Assembly (NCBI GenBank): GCA_002914805.1
Contig: JXTB01000495.1
Location: 152,108-216,107 of the forward strand
Length of the DNA stretch: 64,000 nt
From: Parasponia andersonii
Lineage: Eukaryota; Streptophyta; Magnoliopsida; Rosales; Cannabaceae
Direction of reading: 5' to 3'
This document shows, in pieces, positions 1-11,459 of this stretch. The first letter of the stretch is position 1. Each line of letters begins with the position of its first letter. The notes under the pieces were generated by a model, which made no database searches, was not told the origin of the DNA, and saw only the letters and a list, made by a program, of their open reading frames with translations. A program made the position numbers and the translations under genes.

Positions 1-398
1 TCCTCTTCGGTGGTTAGTTCGTACTATGTATCATTTTTCCCTTTTTCAAGTCATTTATTCAGCCATTAGTATTATATTACTGAGTGGATGTATGAGGATG
101 ATTTCAATATTTAATCGAGTACTTTGACATAGAAATGATTTTATGAAAATTATTTTAATTATGGGCCTATAGTTTAAAATTGAACACTGTCATTAAATTT
201 AATGATTTAAATAAAAGGTTTCTAAAATTTACTATTGATCATTTCTCGAGTTGGTCCAATATTAAAATTTACTTACTCTTGAGGACTAAAATTTAAATTT
301 TAAGTATTCAACTTTTTCTGACTATTTTGGAAATTTATGTTTGTCACTGTTTTCATTTAAATTTACTAAAAGTCATGGCCTTGGATTTTCGGTCGTGA
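1..398 (+). repeat. 3' part of a Tekay/Del-type gypsy LTR, cut by the window edge
   Basis: The last ~170 bases match the reverse complement of 59155-59330: the same order of a 'CTTGAGGACTAAA' block, an 'AAAAGTCATGGCC' block and a terminal GGTCGTGACA. It therefore ends like the LTRs at 2551-5055, 30873-33072 and 59155-61749. The start lies outside the window, so whether it is a solo LTR or the end of an element cannot be told. Confidence 0.7.
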
Positions 399-539
399 CA
401 ACAATGGCTAGAATCCATGCAGGTATTCACGACGAGTCCAATAACCTAACACTAAAAATTCTTATTTAGAAATTTAGTAAAAGAAATTTTTTGCAATGGC
501 GCACGATAATCTATATTGTTGTCCATTCATATTTGATAA

Positions 540-2490
540 AGATTTAGATACTTGATCCGAGCAGTGAAACCACCCACTGAAGATAAATTTCACAACTTGG
601 TAATTACCTCGTTAAATAACTCGAAGGATGTTGAAATAGGAAGAACATACTTATTCCTTCAAACCTCAACAGAGCTATAAAAAAATAATGAGTGAGATTT
701 ACTTAACCTTAGTTAATTCATTCGTCCCAAATTTTAAAGACTAGATCAGTATTATAACACACAAAGAAATGCAATTTAAATTAACCCACTATTTGAAAAG
801 TTTTGAAACCTATTTTAAGAATTGGATCATTCTACAAGAATGATTAAAGTTGTAGTGAAGATTCAAGCATGATTAGATACTTAAAAAGAGAACATTTCAT
901 GCTCTAGGATGGAATTCATAAAGAATTGTCAAAAGGGTTTTATTCTTAGAAAACAATCATTACCATTCATTTAGGAAGCAGTTTTAAAGTTCATTGTGAA
1001 TCTGAAAGAAAGGAATAATAAGAGACAAGCTAGCTTCAGTTTCCTCTATAAGTTTGACTTGATTTCTAATAAAAGTGCTGAGAACCAATTTCAGGGAGAC
1101 TAGTGAATTAATAATACGAAAGAAAAGATTTAGTGTAATCATTACCATAAACCTCATATACTAGAGACGTGTGGTAGTAGTTACATGGCAAGTCTCAAAA
1201 TTAGAAATCGCTTAATATCTCAGAGAAAGGTTCTATTGGATATTTACCAAGTAACCGTTAAAAACTAGAGTGCTTCAATGTACTTAATAACATTGAAGTG
1301 ACAAAAGCATTCAATAAGGAGTAACTTGAATACTTGAACAAGCTTCTCAACACACAACTATCATCCCACATTATGTCATTATCTATCTTAGCTAGAAATG
1401 TAATCACATTACTACTATAATATTCCAACATAGAGCAGAGCCCTTGGATCATTAAATTTGATACGTCGAACTAAATAATAGTTTTTCCACAAATTTTAAT
1501 TCTTATATTCTATATCCTACATACCTATAGAATCAGAATAGCCGATGGTTTCTACCATCAGTAATAGGAATGGTTATTTTTGTATCTCAGAGGGATTTGA
1601 CTTTTAACTCTATCCTTCACTTCCCCAATTTTTTCTTGCATCTTACTATCAAATTATACATTCAATGACCTAAATAATAGTGCTGAATTGTAAACTCTTA
1701 TCACAAGGACGAAAGACTACCATCCTTATTGAGTATGTTGATGATATTCTACTTACAGGGATAATTGTGAAGATATTGAGAAAGTAAAGTCAATTCTTAT
1801 CGTGGATCCTTGAAATATTTCTTAGGTACATATCTTGCAACTTCTTAGTGAAGTTAGGATGTTAAGTTAAAAACCAGAAGATATGCTTATGGAAATGTGA
1901 AACTTGAATCTACTAAAGAGCACACCATTATTGGATATCAGCCGTTAGTTGGAAACTTATTCAACTTTCCCCACACCGAACCAAACATCTAATTTGCAAT
2001 AAGTGAGTCAGTTTATGTATTCAACATGAGAAGAACTGCTTGAGATATTTTACATAATATTGAAATACCTTAAAAATGAACTTACAGGTAAGGGACTTTT
2101 CCCTTGGGAAGAATGTTAGAAGATATCAAGAAGATCTATCGATACAAATTGGATTGGTTCAACTGATGATAAAAGGTCAAAATCAGGTTAATTTTTTTGT
2201 GTTTAGAAATTTTTGATATAGAGAAACTATAAACAGTCAGTTGTAGTTAGAAGTACCACCGTGGCTAAATTTAGAGCATTTGCTAAAAAAAATATTTGAA
2301 CTAGTATGGTTGAAATCATTGTTGAAAGAATTGAAAGATTCAACCAATTTCTTATGAAGTTCTGTTGGGATAAAAAGTCGTTATCAGTGTAGCACACAAT
2401 ATTCATCATGGCGAAAACAAACTTGTTGAGGTAGACTGCCATTCTAATCAATAGATAAAGCAAGACGCTTTTAAGAAGATCATAAATAAT
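540..2490 (+). mobile_element. Ty1/copia retrotransposon fossil (gag to RNase H remnants)
   Basis: Forward-strand translation gives recognisable pieces in copia order: a gag stretch (around 600-960), a zinc-knuckle-like CNHYHKPHILETC segment (about 1138-1175), a protease-like segment (about 1440-1660, with RIADGF), an RT piece with YVDDILLTG (about 1735-1765) and LKYFLGTYLA, and the C-terminal RT/RNase H part ending in a segment like the HNPVQHD...KHIEVDRHF region (about 2390-2470). It is broken, with many breaks, and is shorter than a whole copia polyprotein. No LTR pair of its own is visible. The amount of decay suggests an old insertion. Family assignment rests on motif order read by eye. 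Confidence 0.75.
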
Positions 2491-2550
2491 TTGCATACTA
2501 GACACTTTTATTTATTTATAAGTTTTTTACTTAATTTTTTAAGAATTAGG

Positions 2551-5055
2551 TGTAAAATCCAAAATTTTATAAGATAAAAGTGTAATTTTTGGTCAATGGC
2601 AAACTTGTAATTTGGAATTTTTAGGCATTTAATTAATTAAATCTGAGATGAATGTGGACATATTTGAGTCTAAGTGCATTTGGGACAAAAGTGAAAAAGA
2701 AATTTCAAATCGGGAACAAAAATATAATTAAAGAGGGACTAAAGTGAAAGAATCTTTTTAAAATTTGTAGTCAAAGTGGAATTTCAGAAACTTTTTTTTT
2801 GTCAAACTAGATTACGTCATGAGTCCCACTATCTATAGTTTCTAAAAATTTCATTTAAACCCCCCATTTTCTTATTCTTCTCCTCCACAGAGGTCCTCCA
2901 AACACACCCTCGGTTACTGTTCACCCGAGAGTGTACCGCTAGCCCAGCAATCCGACGCGCTGGCCCACCGTGACTAGGAGGCATCGACAAAGCCACGCCG
3001 GCTATTGCTGCCATGAACCACCATTTCTCGCCGGCGAAAAGACCACCCGAAGTCACTGCCACCAGAACAGTTTTTCATCCGCCGTTTTTTCCTTCAACGT
3101 CCGATCAATTCGCCGTCACTATCGTTGAACTCGTCTCAACATCAGCTTTCATTTTCGGTCACTCTTGCCCTCTAACTCAGCTCCATTGAGAAGTTGGTTA
3201 CTGTAGTATTTTAATATTAAATTTTTGTGATATTTTTCTAATTATTTTGAAATTGAGTTATTTTTCCCGAGAAAATTATACCACATGAAAAGAGGAGATT
3301 TAAACATGAAATCTCATGATTTTGGAGTGTTGAAACAGTAAACGGAAGATCGTTAATTATTGATATGAAAAAATAGTATTTTTCTAATTATTTTCAAAAT
3401 GTGGTATTTTTATAATTTTTGGATTTTGAACCCATTTAATTCTGGGGACCTCGAAATTGAGTTCTAATTTCGAATTTTGACTCAGTGAGGTTGGGACATG
3501 AAATTTGATATAAAATATAACTATTTTCTGAAGTGGCACGAAAATTAAGAACATAGCTCGTGAATTGAACCGTTTTGCATGCCACTGGCCGGTTTTGCAC
3601 TAAAATCTATTTTCGACAAACTTTATATCTAATCTAATGTTTATGGGAGTCCTAAATTCAGTGGTGACCTCTATTTCTCAATCTGAGACTCCGTTTGGGT
3701 CGAGATCCAGAAACAATCGTCTAAACAACCAATTGATCAACAGAGAACTCTTCTAGTGTCATCAACTCAACATAATTACTAGTTCGAGGTAAGAGATTCA
3801 ATTTCTTTGTTTTATATTATTTTTCATTAAAATTAGAATTTATTTTGAAAAATAAAATTTCATGATTTTATTAAATTAAATTATTTAAATAATTATTTTA
3901 ATGAGCTGTGAACTTATGAAACATTGTAAACTACTCTAGATATTTTATGTATGATTTTTTTACTAGTTTTAATCTTGGGATTTGTTTAAATCTTAGGAAC
4001 AATGTTTTTGGATTTTTAAGTACAAAATGAATTTTTATTTAAAAATTAGAGCATGTTTAGAATATTAAACTACTGCATGGTTGTTTAAGACTCCACATAT
4101 TGCACATTTTATATGATCATGCATGAGTGTCATCTTAGATATCACGGTATTGTAGTAGGTAGATTAGTACAACCGCTTTCGGTGAGAGTCCATAAACCCA
4201 CATGGGGTTTATTTTCTAACTATCTCCACTTAATAGGTGTAGGCATTCGGTGCCCTTTCGTTTCGGTAGAATTAGAAACACGAGCGTTCCTCCGATTTTC
4301 AGAGATAGATATCAGGCAAGGAGCACTCAATACATGTAGTATAAATTACTCTAGTCGTGATGAGATGGTGAGAGCTCATGAGAGGTGTTGATTTATATAA
4401 TATGCTTTATGCTTGTTTATTTACAATTTTCTATACATTTTGACTTAGACATCTGGTTTTGATTTTAGCTTGGTTTTCTATATATGTTTTAAAAGCTTAA
4501 TATTTATAAAAATGCTTTCTAGTATTACTAACTATGTAGGTGTTTTGAGAATTATAAAAACTTTCTTAAAAAGGAAAATTGGATAACTTACTGGGTATTT
4601 TATGTTCGCTCCCCCTACTTTATCCACAGGTGGTATCTAGTATGACATTAACGACTAACAAGCGGAATAAGAAACTATCTATTACTTGTAGTTTGTGACT
4701 TAGTTATGCTAAAAGTGTGGATTTAAGACTTATGTTTAAGTCTTGTTAAATAAATGGGTTGTACTAGTTTGAATATGTCTGCAAACTATATATGCCATAC
4801 TAACTTGATATTGAGGTGTGAATGTTGATGCTCGATTAGCTATTTGAATTTGGTTCTTCTAAATTATTCAGTCTATATTCATTAGTGACTATGAACTGTG
4901 GGATAGATTCATTGGTTGGAATTTCAAATGTTTTTATTTATCGTGCCGGTAAAAAAAAAATTAAAACTCTTAAAACCTTTTCTTTATAAATTACAGAATT
5001 TTCAATTCTAGCAAAATTCTCCTTCTGCCACTGTCCTGAAGTTTAGGTCATGACA
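2551..5055 (+). repeat. Solo LTR of a Tekay/Del-type gypsy element, with TTAGG target duplication
   Basis: It starts TGTAAAATCC and ends GGTCATGACA, and is flanked on both sides by TTAGG (2546-2550 and 5056-5060), a perfect 5-bp duplication as left by LTR elements. At 2505 bp it has no internal coding region, so it is a solo LTR. The interior shares blocks with the LTRs at 30873-33072 and 59155-61749, including the 'gagctcatgagaggtg' to 'ggagccactca' module around 4100-4390. The 92-codon frame at 4113-4391 is part of the LTR, not a gene. The clean duplication suggests it is younger than the copia fossil beside it. Confidence 0.88.
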
Positions 5056-5503
5056 TTAGGTTTGCTTAGTTTTCTAGTTGAGTTTGTTTTCCTATACTGA
5101 ATCGTAGCATGATAAGGATTGTGCATTCTCTGGCTTATTGATATGCTATAGGCTCTTCTATTTTTATTTTCCATATAAAATTCAGTTTATTTTTTCAATT
5201 GCTCACCTAATGTAGTAATTTTATTGTTATATAGACTAAGTTTCTTACCTTTACTTGAAGGTGAGCTACATAAGCAAGCACGAGTCCAAAGGGTATCCCA
5301 ATTATATAACAACAAAAAATGTTAACTAAAGCTACTGTTCCTTGTAATCCAGCACCTATAGTCACACCTGCAAGTAAACCAAAACTTGATAATTATTTGA
5401 TTGAAAAAATTTAGAATTTTCCACCAAAAAAATCAATGAACATAATTTCTCCCAAAAACAAACAATACACATATACATCAACAATGATGAAATGTAACAC
5501 TTG

Positions 5504-5505
<2 letters not shown>

Positions 5506-5535
<30 letters not shown>
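5506..5535. repeat. (TA)n microsatellite in MATE intron 5
   Basis: About 30 bases of alternating TA lie between exons 5 and 6 of the MATE gene. Confidence 0.95.
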
Positions 5536-5538
<3 letters not shown>

Positions 5539-6477
5539 ATATAGTTTATGAGACTTGAAATTTTAGCATAAGAATCTATGCATGCCTATATAGTGTGCTT
5601 TGTTGTCCTTATTAAGAGAAAGGGAGGTAATGTGTTAAGAAACAAAATCAATATTTACAACTTTAAAGACAACTTTTATGCATGTGATGATTTCAAAATC
5701 AATTTGTTAAACTAGCCTATAAGGATTTACAAGTAGGTGAGGAAAAAAATTTTTACTTACCTGAGAGTACTGGATAAATGCTATTAAGTAAGATGGAGAA
5801 TGAAAGCAGTATAGAAAGTTCTGATACAACATCCGCAACTTTTTTCTCAGTAGTGAATAGATACGCAATGTTATGACCAAATACCAAACATAAAATCCAG
5901 AAGAACACCCCCAATAGAATTGAAGTGCTGAGGATGACTTTGATAGCAAATTTTGCAGCTTTTGCATTTCCTCTTCCCAACTCATTTGATACTCGTACAC
6001 TGCCAAAGTAAAATATAAAAAATATTGGCTATTTTCAAAAAAAGAAAGTTGTTAAGTATATAACATAAATCATGCTTAATTTTCTTAATTTATTGAAGTA
6101 GAATGTTTCACAAAAATTATTGACAACGTTTTGCGAATAGCAAAGTAATCACTAATTTATTGTGTATTTCACCTACTTTTCCAGCAAAATAGTTGTGAAA
6201 CATTTTATTTAACTATCAGAATGCCAAATTACTAAAGTTAATACTAATACATTAATATTTTTTATTTAGTTTATTGTAAAAACGTGATATTTTGTAGCTA
6301 AAAGCAGCTTTAGGGAGCACTTACCACGCAGCACCTAGAAACCCAAGGCATAGCATAAATTCCCACGTAGTAATATTGAGACTACAAAAAGAATAATAGA
6401 AGTTAATTAAAGTACTTTTACAATGTCAAATATCATTTTAACCAAATTACAAATTTCAATAAGAGTAGTGTTGGTAG

Positions 6478-6479
<2 letters not shown>

Positions 6480-6510
<31 letters not shown>
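6480..6510. repeat. (TAA)n microsatellite in MATE intron 3
   Basis: About ten uninterrupted TAA units lie between exons 3 and 4. It is a likely polymorphic marker. Confidence 0.95.
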
Positions 6511-6512
<2 letters not shown>

Positions 6513-7593
6513 GTAATTAAAGAAGATTTTTATATTAGGTTGCTTACCAAATAGAGAAAGCAGAAACGGTAACTGTTGCATCTTTCATATATCCTGCTAA
6601 CAAAACTAGAATCGAATTGTACAATAACTCTAAACTGTTCAAAAAAAAATTTAGAATAAAATTGTTAGGAGACTTCAAATATTTAGACCTAAAGAGATAT
6701 TTTTCCTTTTTCTTTTCTAATATTTATTAATGTAAATACCAAACAAAACACATCACTTTATGAGTGGTGTATGCTGTAATATAATATGTCAGTTTTTTTC
6801 TCTATTAAATATGCAATTAAAATCAATTAAGATACAAACTAAGGGTACTAGCAAGTTTCTTGGCTGTTTGTTTGTTTCAATTTTTATTTTTCGACAGGAA
6901 TATTGGTTCTTGTTATTTAACATAACATAATAGACTTTGGTCTATGTTGAGTACGTAGAAAAAACCCATATTAGATCACGTACCATAACAAATCCTAATA
7001 TCCACTTGCTAGAACATTGAATCAATAATTGAAGCAATAAATTTTATTATCAGGGTTAAATTCATAGGAAAAAAAAGATCCATTTATAAACAAGTGGGGT
7101 AAGTTTTTTCGTCACATGTGTTATTATGTGTCATGAGATGCAATACTCCTACTTGATTAAAAAAAATTGCTACAAAAAGATTTTGCTTGCAATCTTACTT
7201 CAACTTTTTCTGTTCTCTCTTAAAGATAATCACATTAAGTTCCACGGTTTGTAGAAGAAGAAGAATAGAAAGGTATAATTGATCACACACACTACTGACT
7301 TTGATAGATATATCACAAATTAGCCTAAACTTAATGGTATACTCAACAATATCTACATATAATTGTACTCTTCGCTACAAAAGCATTTATAATCTATAAA
7401 TTTTACTCAGTATTGTTTTTGGTTTTCTAACACGAGCATATTATTAATAACACAAAAAAGGTGGGGTAAATACAAAATAATAATAGAATAAAATTGGTTC
7501 CTGGATAAAGTGCAATTTTTTTCTTTATCATAATTTTGTATCATATAATAATACAAATATTTAGATTTTATGGAACTTAAAAAAAGTATGATT

Positions 7594-8697
7594 GTTAAAA
7601 GTAAACCTATCAATTCGGGTTGGGCCAACGAATTGGCCCGCGGTCCAATACAGTTCACCCTCCCCTTTTTTTGGATCCAGAATAATTTGAGCCTTTAATA
7701 TTTTTTTTTCATATTTTTTGGGCCTAGACTAGACCCTTTTTCTAATTAAATTTCTAACAGTAATAAATATCACTGTTGGGCCAAAACAGTAATATTCCCT
7801 TTGGGTATTTTAATTTTTAATTTTTTTTCTTTAAAGTTTATTTCTTTTTAAAAAAATATTTTCTTATATAATAAATATCTTACAATCCCCTTTTTTTCAC
7901 ACTTAAAACTTTCAAATACTCTCTTAATCTAATTTCTCTCTAATTATATTCTCAATTTTATCTTTTTATCTCTTATTTAATTACTATTTACTAATTGAGT
8001 TACTAGCATGTGTTCAAGATTAGGAACAAGCGGCCAAGCGAAATCAAGAAACTATTCGTATTTATAATGAAGAATTGGCCAAAAATTTCAATAACTTGTA
8101 CATGAACGATAGTGATGAGTCATAAACTCATAATTAATGATATACTAGTTTTTTTAAGTAATAATTTAAATTGTAATCAATAATTATCAATAAAATCAAA
8201 TTCAAAAATTCAAATTTATTTGTTTCTTTATTTTTTTAAATATTTTTATTCTAATTCTAAATAATTTTCTTAGTATTTTTGTTTTTATACATTTTTTTAA
8301 TCAACTATTTAATTTCAACTTATATGATATATCTTATTTAATTATTATTAATTTTTAACAATAGAAAAAAATATAACATATTTAGTTTATGTTATCTATT
8401 TTTTAAAAATAAAAATTCATTTATAAAGTTTAAACTTAATAGGTTAAAAGAAAGTTATAAAAAATAATCTAATAGTTGTAAAAAAAAAAAAAAAAAAGGT
8501 CCGAGCACAGACCAACCCAACCTGGCTCGTTTAGGCCTGTATCAGGCCAGGCCCAACTTGGTCTTTGTCCGCCAAAAAGCCTGGCGAGCCAACAGACCAA
8601 CAGACTTGGCCGGGCCCTATTTTCTTTTTTACGGGCCAGCTCACCCCCTCAAGCCCGTTATACCCAATCCACCTATTTTGCCACCTTTAATTAAAAG
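7594..8697. mobile_element. Non-autonomous hAT-like DNA transposon in MATE intron 2
   Basis: The element proper is 7602-8689. It lies between near-identical 8-bp direct repeats GTTAAAAG (7594-7601) and ATTAAAAG (8690-8697). The ends are short and imperfectly inverted: TAAACCTATCAATTCGGGTTGG at the left (only its first 20 bases count) against a right end reading TAAAGGTGGCAAAATAGGTG in reverse complement. GGGTTGGGCC/GGCCCG-rich subterminal parts and the terminal 'AGGTGGCAA' are typical of plant hAT elements, which make 8-bp duplications. The AT-rich middle has no transposase frame. Orientation is undecidable. Confidence 0.72.
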
Positions 8698-10077
8698 ATG
8701 CACATAATCCATATAATATGTCTTTTATATATTGGAGCAATATACTCCAATGAGCATAAAATAGACTAACAAGAAAAGCAATTTTGTACTTACCACAACA
8801 TGAGACCGGATGACGCTGATAGCTTTATAACAGGCCATAGATCGACAAAAGCAGCAAATGTAAATCTCTTCCATGTATTAGGACACTAACCTCCAAATAT
8901 ATACACAAATTGTCCAATCACCGTAGCCCAGCTGGCAACATTCATTGCCCCAAGAGCACCGTTGATCCCCCAATTGAGCTTAAAAACAAAAATCCATGAG
9001 AATATAATGTGAAATATAAATGCCAATGTCGATAGCCAACCGACAATCATGTTCTTGAGCTGTGCCTGTAGGTACATTTGGATTGTAAAGTTGAAGATGA
9101 GGTAGTAAATAAATGGTATACACCAAAGAGAGATTTTTCCAGAAGCAACAACAATATTTTCTTGCTCACCAATCAACCTAAGGAAGGAAGTGGCGAAGAT
9201 AAAGACAGGCACCATTATTGTTACAGTAATCAAGTTGACAATCCATGACCGCTGTAAATAAATTCCCATCATGTGGTCTTGTCCAGCGCGAATGCTTGGC
9301 CACAAAGAGTCTCAGTTGCACTTGACATTCCTAACTTTTAATATTCAAAATACCAAGAGAACATATAAAACAACATTTATTTAGAGGATATATTAATAGA
9401 TAGGTTAAGTATAATACATTCTGATACTACGATTTGATTATAGACTTCATTGAATAAGTATCAAAGTCACTAGACTTACTCAAATAAAGGATAGTTCATA
9501 CTAACTTATTCGTGTGTGGGTGACATTGTAAATCATAATTCTCAATTATTTTCGAAATTGATGAATAAAGTTGAACATTTTATTTTAACAAACTTGTAAA
9601 GATATTTGTTTCAATTAGGAATGATAAGTCTTAAGTTTTCGAAGTATTGACTTTGGACAAATCCTAGTTCATGTTAGGTACATTAAACTGAACCAATTAA
9701 AATATAGTTTAAGGTTACACATTGTTACTAAAACCACAGTTTCACATTTTTAAAATTAAGGCATGTCTACGTTGATCATGAAGTGGATAATAAACTCATG
9801 CTTGCAATTATAACTAATAGACTACTCTTTTTTATAAAAGTCGTTACTGAATTTTATCACGAGGGGCATTACTGAATTTTTCTATAAAATATGTTGGCAA
9901 AAGGTATAATTACAAAATTTAGGGGGGCAAATGAAGGACAAAATTGAATTTTTTAAACAAAATTAGGGTAAGAATTCTAATTTCAGACAAGTACGGGGGT
10001 CCACTGGCCCTGAGCCCATGCTGGATCCGTCTATAACTCTAAATTTCCATTGAGCACACTTGGGCTAGATTACATAC

Positions 10078-10138
10078 CTGAAAGGGAAGTGTCAAGAGTT
10101 GTAGGTGGGAAAACTATGGAGAGAGAAGCATTACTCAT
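10078..10138 (-). other. Possible orphan first exon inside MATE intron 1
   Basis: On the minus strand an ATG at 10138 opens a 20-codon frame (MSNASLSIVFPPTTLDTSLS) ending at a good donor, CAG|GTATGTA, at 10078. It is preceded by a pyrimidine-rich, UTR-like leader (about 10150-10260). The sequence just past the donor is repeat-like (9960-10035, with a GGATCCAGCATGGGC block). I do not recognise the peptide. It could be an alternative first exon, the head of a lost neighbour gene, or chance. Confidence 0.28.
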
Positions 10139-10782
10139 GGCTTCTTGGGTTGAAGTGGGGTGGGAATTAAAAAAAATAATAGAAAGGAAAAGAAGAAAGT
10201 GAAGAAGTAGCAGAGTATGCGGGAAAAGAAACGACTAGATTAAATTAAACGATGGTCTAGGAATAAGTAGGGTACAGTAAATAGGAGTTAAATTTCTATT
10301 CCAAATCTAAGGTGTCGTTTTATAAATAGTATGGGAAGAGTAAACAGAGGATGATAAAAGAACCATCTATTTGAGAAATAACTAAATTACTTGACTTTAA
10401 ATAATTAAAACTACTAAAATCCAGAGTGATGGAACCAAGGAGAAACAAATTGTAGAAATATAGTACCACTGAAATGAAACTAAACCGTGTAGCGCAGAAC
10501 AAAAGAATTTTGATTTTTTATTTTATACGAAAAAAGAAGTTTGTTTAGTACTCACTATAATGCCGTTGACAAATCGAAGGAGAATGGTTTGAACGAGAGC
10601 AAAAGCAGCTAGGTCTAACTCCCTAACGTGGCCAAGAAACGATTGAGTCACAACAAAAACTCCAAACGACATCACTCTTGCCAACATTGAAGGAAACGCA
10701 ATTTTCCACATCAACTTCACTTCCCTCCAAACTCTCCATTTCAGATCACTTGCTTCCTCTCCGGACCCCAAAAGCTTTATAT

Positions 10783-10892
10783 TCTCCATTATTTCTCTAA
10801 AATATTGACAAGAAATTAACGATTAGTTAATTGATAATAATCTCCATTATTTCTCTAACAAGAAATTAATGATTAGTTAATTGATAATAATA
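10783..10892. repeat. Tandem duplication over the MATE start codon and leader
   Basis: The block 'tctccattatttctctaa ... gattagttaattgataataa' occurs twice, at about 10782-10842 and 10842-10892; the second copy is ~10 bases shorter. The duplicated part contains the ATG context, so the MATE leader carries an upstream ATG reading M-E-I-I-I-N-stop before the real start at 10789. Confidence 0.8.
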
Positions 10893-11019
10893 AGAGAAAA
10901 CTAAAAATCAAATTTAGTAACGGACTTGACAAAACTTTTTGGTTGATGATGTGTTGGATTCGACAATAATATGGGCCCGCACAAATATGAACTAGAACAC
11001 ATTGACCGAAGTTATATTA

Positions 11020-11248
11020 ATCTACTACATTGCTGATGAAGTGTATTGACTCAAGTGATAAGAGCATCCATTACTTAAAATCTTAGTTTTAGGTTCGAGT
11101 CACGCTAGTGGTAAGCGTAAAAACCTATTATCCCTAATCGGGTAGAGTAGGGATTGAGTAGTAGTAGGTATTTTCCTTTAATTTGTAACAAGTGAAGGTC
11201 TTTAGTTAAATCCCACTTTAAAAAAAAAAAAAAATCTATTACATTGCT
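11020..11248 (+). mobile_element. tRNA-derived SINE with target duplications
   Basis: The body is 11035-11234. An A-box-like segment (AAGTGATAAGAGCATCC, about 11053-11069) and a B box GGTTCGAGTC (about 11092-11101) form a pol III promoter, and the 3' end is a 14-A tail (11221-11234). ATCTACTACATTGCT (11020-11034) at the left and ATCTATTACATTGCT (11234-11248) at the right differ at one base, which marks a target duplication made by LINE-type machinery. At about 200 bp it has ordinary SINE size. It sits just upstream of the MATE gene. Confidence 0.82.
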
Positions 11249-11459
11249 CTTGTGGTGATCTTGTTAATACAATTTATAAAAATAATACCTTAAATAATGT
11301 ATTATTGCCTCGCAGTTATTGGCTTAGTAAATAGCTGTGCTAGCGTATTTGAGGTATGTAATATTATTAATCAAATGTTAAAGCATTTGATAGATTTATC
11401 TGTATATGAATTTTGAAAAGATTGTAATTATTAATATTATGTAAAACTCGTTTGTTTTT
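11249..11459. other. AT-rich spacer
   Basis: Nothing recognisable was seen between the SINE and the fold-back element. Confidence 0.6.

Larger units (their letters stand above)
5249..10789 (-). pseudogene. MATE efflux transporter (DETOXIFICATION/DTX20-26-like) pseudogene
   Basis: MATE proteins move organic cations, flavonoids or hormones out of the cytosol through 12 membrane helices using a H+ or Na+ gradient. Six exons are visible, with GT-AG borders and matching phases: 10556-10789 (ATG start, MENIKLLGSGEE..., ends FVNGII), 8794-9334, 6548-6634, 6325-6381, 5761-5999 and 5249-5367. Motifs are GMSSATETLCGQAF, MYLQAQLKNMIVGWLS, VRVSNELGRGNAKAAKF and GAGLQGTVALVNI, all typical of plant DTX proteins. 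Two lesions lie in exon 2: one base is missing at about 9288-9291 (reads GCATTCGCGCTGG where TTYGGCGCTGG is expected), and the tryptophan of the FGGWCPNTW motif is TAG at 8886-8888. Exon 2 is 541 nt; the reading phase of exon 3 requires 542, which supports a real one-base loss. The last exon(s), normally starting VKG(V/I)WIGM, are not seen between exon 6 and the solo LTR and would lie beyond the window or are lost. All other exons are in frame, so inactivation looks fairly recent or could include a sequencing error. Confidence 0.88.

Noticed and set aside
4113-4391. 92-codon frame near the MATE gene
   Set aside because: It lies inside the solo LTR at 2551-5055 and is not conserved as a frame in the related LTRs.
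8886-9305. Treating the 139-codon MATE frame as a separate small gene
   Set aside because: It is the middle of exon 2; its apparent ATG start is out of frame context caused by the one-base loss, and it ends at the Trp-to-stop codon.
11050-11105. Possible tRNA gene (A and B boxes)
   Set aside because: There is no cloverleaf with matching acceptor stem; the poly-A tail and target duplications show a SINE.
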